From an uncultured Campylobacter sp. (GTDB taxonomy: Bacteria > Campylobacterota > Campylobacteria > Campylobacterales > Campylobacteraceae): a stretch of 64,000 bases of DNA. Within the stretch, counting starts at the first letter, position 1, and the number at the start of each line of letters is the position of its first letter. Both the position numbers and the translations under genes were made by a program. The notes below the pieces were generated by a model that saw only the letters and a program-made list of their open reading frames with translations, made no database searches and had not been told where the DNA came from. The stretch lies in the NCBI RefSeq assembly GCF_938017775.1, contig NZ_CALIIU010000012.1, forward strand, positions 38,933-102,932, read 5' to 3'. Positions 59,350-64,000 of this stretch are shown here, one piece after another.

Positions 59350-61431
59350 ATGAAAACATGGCAAAAGATCCTTTGGGCGGCGGTCGCCGTCATAGGGGCG
59401 TGGTGTTTCGGCGTACTTGCGCTAAATAAAGGCGAGAGCATCAGCGCCGTTTGGCTCGTAGTAGCCAGCGCGTGCATCTATCTGATCGGATACACCTTCT
59501 ACGGGCGCTTTATCGCGTATCGCGTCTTTGAGCTGGACGATCGCCGCGCAACTCCTGCGGTGATCCGAAACGACGGGCGCGATTACGTCCCTACAAACAA
59601 ATACGTCCTTTTCGGGCACCATTTCGCCGCTATCGCTGGCGCAGGACCGCTCGTAGGCCCGGTAGTGGCCGCACAGATGGGCTATCTGCCCGGCACCATT
59701 TGGCTTTTGGTAGGCGTCGTGCTCGCAGGCGCGGTGCATGATTTCATCGTGCTCGTGCTATCTACGCGACGCGGCGGCAAGAGCCTAGGCGAGATGATCA
59801 AAGATGAGATGGGCAAGCTCACCGGCGGTATCGCGATGATCGGGATTTTTTTCATCATGCTGATCATCGTGGCGATCTTGGCGATGGTCGTCGTAAAGGC
59901 GCTCGCAAACTCGCCGTGGGGGCTTTTTACGATCGCGATGACGATACCGATCGCCATATTTATGGGAATTTACATGAGGTTCTTGCGCCCGGGCAAGGTC
60001 AGCGAGGCATCGATCATCGGCTTTATTTTGCTGATGCTTTCGCTTTGGGGCGGGCATTACGTCTCGATCGATCCGTACTGGCACGACGTTTTTTCGCTAA
60101 AGGGCGAGACGCTCGCGCTTCTTACGATCGGCTACGGCTTTATCGCGGCGATTTTGCCCGTGTGGCTGCTGCTCGCGCCGCGCGATTATCTAAGCACCTT
60201 TCTTAAGCTTGGCGTCATCATCGGCATGGCGGTCGCGATAATCTTTGTCGCACCCGAGCTTAAAATGCCCGCTACGACGAAATTTATCGACGGCACGGGT
60301 CCCGTTTTTGCAGGTCCGATATTTCCGTTTTTGTTTATCACGATCGCATGCGGCGCGATCTCGGGCTTTCACGCGCTGATCTCCAGCGGCACGACGCCGA
60401 AGATGCTCGAGCGCGAAACTCACACTCTTTTCATCGGCTACGGCTCGATGCTTATGGAGAGCCTCGTGGGCGTAATGGCGCTCGTATCGGCGTGCATCCT
60501 AAGCCCGGGCGAATACTTCGCTATCAACTCGCCCGCCGCGGTGCTGGGCAAAGACGCGGTAAGCGCCGCGGCGTACATAAATTCTATCGGATTTAGCATT
60601 ACGCCCGAGCAGATCGGTGCCTTGGCTTCAAACGTCGGCGAAACCACGATGATGAGCCGTACGGGCGGCGCTCCTACCTTTGCGATGGGGCTAACGATGC
60701 TGCTGCATCAGATCATCGGCGGCAAGGAGCTGATGGCGTTTTGGTACCATTTCGCGATTTTGTTTGAGGCGCTGTTTATTCTGACCGCGGTCGATGCGGG
60801 CACGCGCACGGGGCGCTTTATGGTGCAAGAAATTTTAGGCAACGTCTATAAGCCCTTTTCCGATACTAAAAATTCCCTCTACGGCATCATCGCGACGGTG
60901 ATCTGCGTGGCGGGCTGGGGCTATCTGCTCTACAGCGGCGTTACCGATCCTATGGGCGGAATTTACACGCTGTGGCCGCTTTTCGGCGCGTCCAATCAGA
61001 TGCTCGCGGGCATCGCGCTGCTGCTTGCGACGGTGGTGCTTTTTAAAATGGGCAAGCAAAAATACGCCTTCGTCACGATCGCTCCTGCGATTTGGGTGCT
61101 TATAACCACGCTTTATGCGGCGATCTTAAAGCTGATGCCGGCTAACGGCGAGCGCGTGCACGACGCGGTAAGCCACGTGGCTATCGCGCAAAATACCGCT
61201 GCCAAGCTCGCTAGCCTGAGCGATCCCGCCGCGATCGAAAAGGCGCAGGCTATCATCAGAAATAACGTCATCGACGCCGTGCTATGTGCTCTTTTCGTCG
61301 TCGTTACGATCATAGTCATCGCCCAAACGATCCGAATGTGCCTTAAAATTTCAAAAGGCGGCGCGAGCGAGGGATATTTTAAGCTGGCGGAAAGCGAGTA
61401 CGTGGATAGGGGCGTTTATGAAAAAGTTTAA
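59350..61431 (+). CDS. cstA: Carbon starvation protein CstA (peptide/pyruvate transporter)
   Basis: A 693-residue membrane protein of normal length with about 16-18 helices. Signatures include RDYVPTNKYVLFGHHFAAIAGAGPLVGPVVAAQMGYLPG (core FGHHFAAIAGAGPLVGP), SGTTPKMLERET and WPLFGASNQMLAGIAL. In C. jejuni and E. coli CstA takes up peptides and, in some cases, pyruvate under starvation. It overlaps the ybdD-like gene by 14 bases, the usual arrangement. AGGAGAG precedes the ATG. Confidence 0.95.
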   Translation: MKTWQKILWAAVAVIGAWCFGVLALNKGESISAVWLVVASACIYLIGYTFYGRFIAYRVFELDDRRATPAVIRNDGRDYVPTNKYVLFGHHFAAIAGAGPLVGPVVAAQMGYLPGTIWLLVGVVLAGAVHDFIVLVLSTRRGGKSLGEMIKDEMGKLTGGIAMIGIFFIMLIIVAILAMVVVKALANSPWGLFTIAMTIPIAIFMGIYMRFLRPGKVSEASIIGFILLMLSLWGGHYVSIDPYWHDVFSLKGETLALLTIGYGFIAAILPVWLLLAPRDYLSTFLKLGVIIGMAVAIIFVAPELKMPATTKFIDGTGPVFAGPIFPFLFITIACGAISGFHALISSGTTPKMLERETHTLFIGYGSMLMESLVGVMALVSACILSPGEYFAINSPAAVLGKDAVSAAAYINSIGFSITPEQIGALASNVGETTMMSRTGGAPTFAMGLTMLLHQIIGGKELMAFWYHFAILFEALFILTAVDAGTRTGRFMVQEILGNVYKPFSDTKNSLYGIIATVICVAGWGYLLYSGVTDPMGGIYTLWPLFGASNQMLAGIALLLATVVLFKMGKQKYAFVTIAPAIWVLITTLYAAILKLMPANGERVHDAVSHVAIAQNTAAKLASLSDPAAIEKAQAIIRNNVIDAVLCALFVVVTIIVIAQTIRMCLKISKGGASEGYFKLAESEYVDRGVYEKV

Positions 61432-61633
61432 ATTTAATCCGCTCGCAGCCCCGAAGGCCGTGGCGAGGTTTTTGGCGCGCGCGGATGCCGCGCTTGCGCC
61501 GCTCATCGGGCTCGGCGATTACGAGGGCTACCTGCGCCATTTCAGAAGCGCCCATCCTGACGAAGTCCCGCTAAGCAGGGCGGAATTTTTCCGCGCGATG
61601 CAAGATAGTAAGGCAAAAAACGTCAAGTGCTGA
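61418..61633 (+). CDS. ybdD: YbdD/YjiX-family (DUF466) small protein
   Basis: A 71-residue protein that overlaps the end of cstA. The family pattern LIGLGDYEGYLRHFRSAHPDEVPLSRAEFF (core GDYEGYLRHFRSAHPDEV) is clear. Members of this family are encoded directly after cstA or btsT and are needed for transport activity in E. coli, which is known of the family and not shown here. Confidence 0.93.
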   Translation: MKKFKFNPLAAPKAVARFLARADAALAPLIGLGDYEGYLRHFRSAHPDEVPLSRAEFFRAMQDSKAKNVKC

Positions 61634-62021
61634 TAGCGGCGAAAAGGGCGCGGTCGCGCCGTACAAATCGTCGTTGATCTGAAATTTTAAATTTGATAGG
61701 GTGCGGGCGTGCGAGTCATGAAATTTAGCCCGCTGCTAGGGATAAAATTTCGCGCGTACCTCTTTGAGATTGCGCTTTAAATTTGCTCGCACTTAGGGCG
61801 TTAAGATTTATTCTCGCCGCCGCGCCGTACTCATCGCTAGCCGCGCCGTTTTGCAACGGTCTCGCCTGCATGTCGTAGAATTTTTAAACGGGTATTTCCG
61901 CGTCTTGGTAGAATTCTATATAAAATTTTTGCAAAATTTTTAACAAACCTGCCTTAATTAAAGGCGTGAAATCACGGCTGCAAATTTTAAATCAGGAATA
62001 TGGGTGTGCTTGGACAATGGC
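61634..62021. other. Intergenic region between convergent genes
   Basis: 388 bases with no supported gene. It contains AAATTT-type words and AT-rich segments around 61905-61945. No clear terminator hairpin was recognised. Confidence 0.5.
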
Positions 62022-63335
62022 TTAGATCTCATAGCAGGTTAAAATTTGATCCGCGTCCTCGTCGTAGGCATTATCGACTAGTACGAGATCGCGGGCGCAC
62101 TCAGGCGCGCGATGCCTGCGTTTTTCATTTTTACCGGGAGCGAGGAGTGAATATTCACGGTTTTCAATACCGCGGCCGCCTCTGGACGCTAAATTTTGCT
62201 CGGCAAATGCGCCCTTCTGCTTCGCTTCGTATTTTGTGCTCGCAGCCCGGCAAGAAGCAGCTGTAACGACGCCTAAAATTCTCACACCCTTTTGTTTAAA
62301 TTTATGCGCCAGCACGGGCTTTGCCGCGAGGTATTGGACCTGCTCGCCGAGTTTAAATTTAAAGGGCTCGTCGCACTCAAATTTATCCGTCGCTTCGCAC
62401 CTGGATTTGCTCGCCTTGCCCTGCGTAAATTCGCCCGAGCCGCCGCGATTAAATTCGTCCGCTTCGTCGCATCTAAATTCCTCGGCTTTATCGTGCGCAA
62501 ATTTGCCCGAGCCGTCGTGCTCGCCGCTCTCGAGGTCGCCCGCCTCGCTACGCACAATATCAAGAACCCTCAGCTCATTCGGCTCGTTTATAAAGTGCCC
62601 GCGCCAGCCGTCCGGTCCATCCGCCGTAAGCTCGAATTTGTCGAAATCAAAATCGAGCTTCACGCGGAATTTAACGTTAAAATTTGCGTCCGTAAAAACA
62701 AGCTCGTTAGCACCCTCTATTTCGCCGTTTTCGCCAGTCTCGCCCGCGCGAATGCAATATCCGCCGCTTGCGCGCTGCGCCTGCGTCATAGGGCAAGTTT
62801 TAGTGATGATTTTAAGCTCGCAACCGCTTAAATTTAAGCGGTAAATTTGACCTAAGCGCGTAAAAATCAAGAAATTTAGCTCATCCTGCTTAAAAATCGC
62901 CGCACAGCCCTTTAATCGCTTTCGCATGCCCGTCTGCGTCTCAAAATCGTAAATAAAAAGCGTGTCATCGGTCGCCGTAATAGCCTTTTTATCGCCACCC
63001 TTGCTACTTAGCGCGATAAAATTGCCGTATTTTAGCACGCCCTTTTTGTGCTTTGTGATGAGCGCGAGATCCGCGGCGTTAAATTTATAAATCGTGTCTA
63101 CAAGGCCCAAAACTACGAGCGTGCGGCCGTCATCGTCAAAGGTCGCGGCACGGGTAAAATCGCGGAAAGGCGCGCCGGCTAGCTGCTCGCCGCTTGCGAA
63201 CGAGAATTTTCTAAGCTTCATCTGCTTTTGCTCGTCGTTATCGCCTGCGTAAACTGCGTGATCGCCCTTTATTGGGACGTTTTCGCCGATATTGCGAAGT
63301 CTGTTTTGAAGCCTACTTTGCCATAAAATTTTCAT
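62022..63335 (-). CDS. Orphan beta-propeller-like protein with octapeptide repeat insert
   Basis: The start is the ATG at 63335, after AAAGGAGCG; the frame stays open upstream without support. The 437-residue protein has short strands resembling WD40-like blades, such as TLVVLGLVDTIYKFNAADLA, GNFIALSSKGGDKKAI and LIFTRLGQIYRLNLSG. A later part (about 272-327) is seven octapeptides: SGKFAHDK, AEEFRCDE, ADEFNRGG, SGEFTQGK, ASKSRCEA, TDKFECDE, PFKFKLGE. It ends in a normal globular-looking tail. No signal peptide is seen. The function is unknown. Confidence 0.7.
   Translation of the reverse strand: MKILWQSRLQNRLRNIGENVPIKGDHAVYAGDNDEQKQMKLRKFSFASGEQLAGAPFRDFTRAATFDDDGRTLVVLGLVDTIYKFNAADLALITKHKKGVLKYGNFIALSSKGGDKKAITATDDTLFIYDFETQTGMRKRLKGCAAIFKQDELNFLIFTRLGQIYRLNLSGCELKIITKTCPMTQAQRASGGYCIRAGETGENGEIEGANELVFTDANFNVKFRVKLDFDFDKFELTADGPDGWRGHFINEPNELRVLDIVRSEAGDLESGEHDGSGKFAHDKAEEFRCDEADEFNRGGSGEFTQGKASKSRCEATDKFECDEPFKFKLGEQVQYLAAKPVLAHKFKQKGVRILGVVTAASCRAASTKYEAKQKGAFAEQNLASRGGRGIENREYSLLAPGKNEKRRHRAPECARDLVLVDNAYDEDADQILTCYEI
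62355..62522. repeat. Seven tandem 24-bp units inside the propeller-like gene
   Basis: On the plus strand seven consecutive 24-base units each begin AAATTT, AAATTC or GGATTT. The rest of the unit is degenerate, often with GCCCGAGCCG or TCCGCTTCGTCGC. The period is exact, so the reading frame on the minus strand is kept. Confidence 0.85.
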
Positions 63336-63890
63336 CCGTCGCTCCTTTGGTATGCGCGTAAAGAATGCGCGATTTATTGATTTTAAATTTACGCTATTTG
63401 CGCGGTGCTCAGTACCGAATTTAATCGACATTTGAGCTGTATTTTGCGGGCAAATTTATCCGCACAAATTTCGATCGTTTACGCGGTTTATTCTCTTTAA
63501 TTAATTCACGGTCGCGTGCTGATAAGTGGTTGAATTTCTATGTCGCACAGATTTTGTGGGCAGCATATTTTAAATTTAAAGCAATTGCGCTATATTTATC
63601 TGACATCTCTTATCGATACTTTTGTTCCACGCTAATCAGATCTTGCACTTGGCATCGTTAAAGGCAAACACCTCAACGTGAGTATTTCCGCAATCAAAAA
63701 TCTCTTGCTAACGACGCTTTTCGCGATCACTTTCGTGTCAGCGTTTAGATTGTAAATTTTACTCATTTTATTCCTTTCGTACATTTACGCGTCTTTGTAG
63801 CGAAAATTTTCAAGCGATTTGTTGATAAGGGTTATCTCTTTTGTCCATTAAGGAGATTAGAACAAAACTTAAATTTTGCTCAATAGAATC
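63336..63890. other. Intergenic region with a possible small broken gene
   Basis: 555 bases. It contains a small minus-strand frame at 63632-63766 (listed separately) and AT-rich sequence on both sides. Nothing else is supported. Confidence 0.5.
63632..63766 (-). pseudogene. Small frame with probable frameshift
   Basis: A 44-codon frame starts at ATG 63766 after AAAGGA and begins MSKIYNLNADTKVIAKSVV. After about 25 residues (KRFLI) the continuing frame looks unlike protein, while the other frame continues plausibly as DCGNTHVEVFAFNDAKCKI before a stop. This points to a one- or two-base indel. I do not recognise the family; it may be a small intact protein of about 45 residues in related strains. 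Confidence 0.4.
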
Positions 63891-64000
63891 TCATTTGCCT
63901 CTATTTTTTATAAAATTTGCAATATCAACTTCACCGTCTTTTTTACCATTTTCTATATAATATTTCCAATACTCCACCACATCTCTATCCATAAAATCAC
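63891..64000 (-). CDS. C-terminal end of an unknown gene cut by the window edge
   Basis: The minus strand reads open from base 63998 to a TGA at 63891-63893. The last 35 residues include DFMDRDVVEYWKYYIENG and end DIANFIKNRGK. Composition is lysine- and AT-rich like the other orphans of the window. Too little is visible to name a family. Confidence 0.55.
   Translation of the reverse strand, partial: DFMDRDVVEYWKYYIENGKKDGEVDIANFIKNRGK

Noticed and set aside
62355..62522. Regular repeats considered as a CRISPR array
   Set aside because: The units are directly adjacent, with no unique spacers, and they encode octapeptides in frame with the gene.

Overview
The window comes from a Campylobacter chromosome of unusually high GC for the genus. 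Two gene blocks keep a Campylobacter-typical order: atpD-atpC-tolQ-tolR-tolA-tolB-pal-cpoB-slyD-fabD-mtnN-ttcA, and rplY-pth-lptG-lysA-pheA-hisC-dxs-perR-(CHAD)-ubiE-xseA-serC. From memory of C. jejuni, flagellar genes (fliF, fliG, fliH) sit between hisC and dxs, and chemotaxis genes (cheV, cheA, cheW) sit between greA and serB. Both sets are missing here and the flanking genes are packed tightly. That fits an aflagellate, non-motile species such as C. gracilis; the species name is inference.

Layout. 1-8854: end of the ATP synthase operon, Tol-Pal envelope system, SlyD, FabD, MTA/SAH nucleosidase and TtcA-like protein, all on the + strand. 8855-18794: a loosely packed region with an aldehyde dehydrogenase, small low-GC orphans, a TPR-like lipoprotein, ThiL with a low-complexity insert, a DUF417 membrane protein, a broken isoaspartyl peptidase and a WG-repeat protein. 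18795-21195: a two-gene cassette encoding a polynucleotide kinase/Rnl1-like RNA ligase fusion and a calcineurin-like phosphoesterase, followed by an in-frame 75-codon remnant and a strong hairpin. 21921-32685: a two-component system with a DUF1104 protein, SodC, modB-modA-modD without modC, nitroreductase, TcdA-like E1 enzyme, SurE, a lipoprotein, then LpxB. 32734-50990: housekeeping genes (greA, argC, lpxH-like, serB, tal, pilT-like, and the rplY-serC block). 50991-54554: sparse, with a DUF333 protein and two orphans. 54555-58790: a heme uptake and anaerobic heme-degradation operon (flavodoxin, HutW-like radical SAM enzyme, ABC transporter), divergent from cstA-ybdD (59350-61633). The end holds an orphan protein with seven exact-length 24-bp repeats and a gene fragment cut by the window edge.

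What stands out. (1) The kinase-ligase plus phosphoesterase pair has all three activities of an RNA end-healing and sealing pathway and is the best candidate for an undescribed system. (2) The word AAATTT and its relatives (RAATTY) are strikingly frequent. They recur between genes and anchor in-frame 24- or 30-bp tandem repeats inside genes (41632-42072 and 62022-63335); low-complexity inserts in ThiL, LysA and LpxB may have the same origin. (3) Several genes carry visible lesions: an isoaspartyl peptidase lacking its nucleophile segment, and a lipoprotein whose signal peptide is out of frame at a 7-A tract. (4) A perfect 30-bp palindrome lies directly before an orphan membrane protein gene. 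No tRNA, rRNA, insertion sequence or CRISPR array was recognised.
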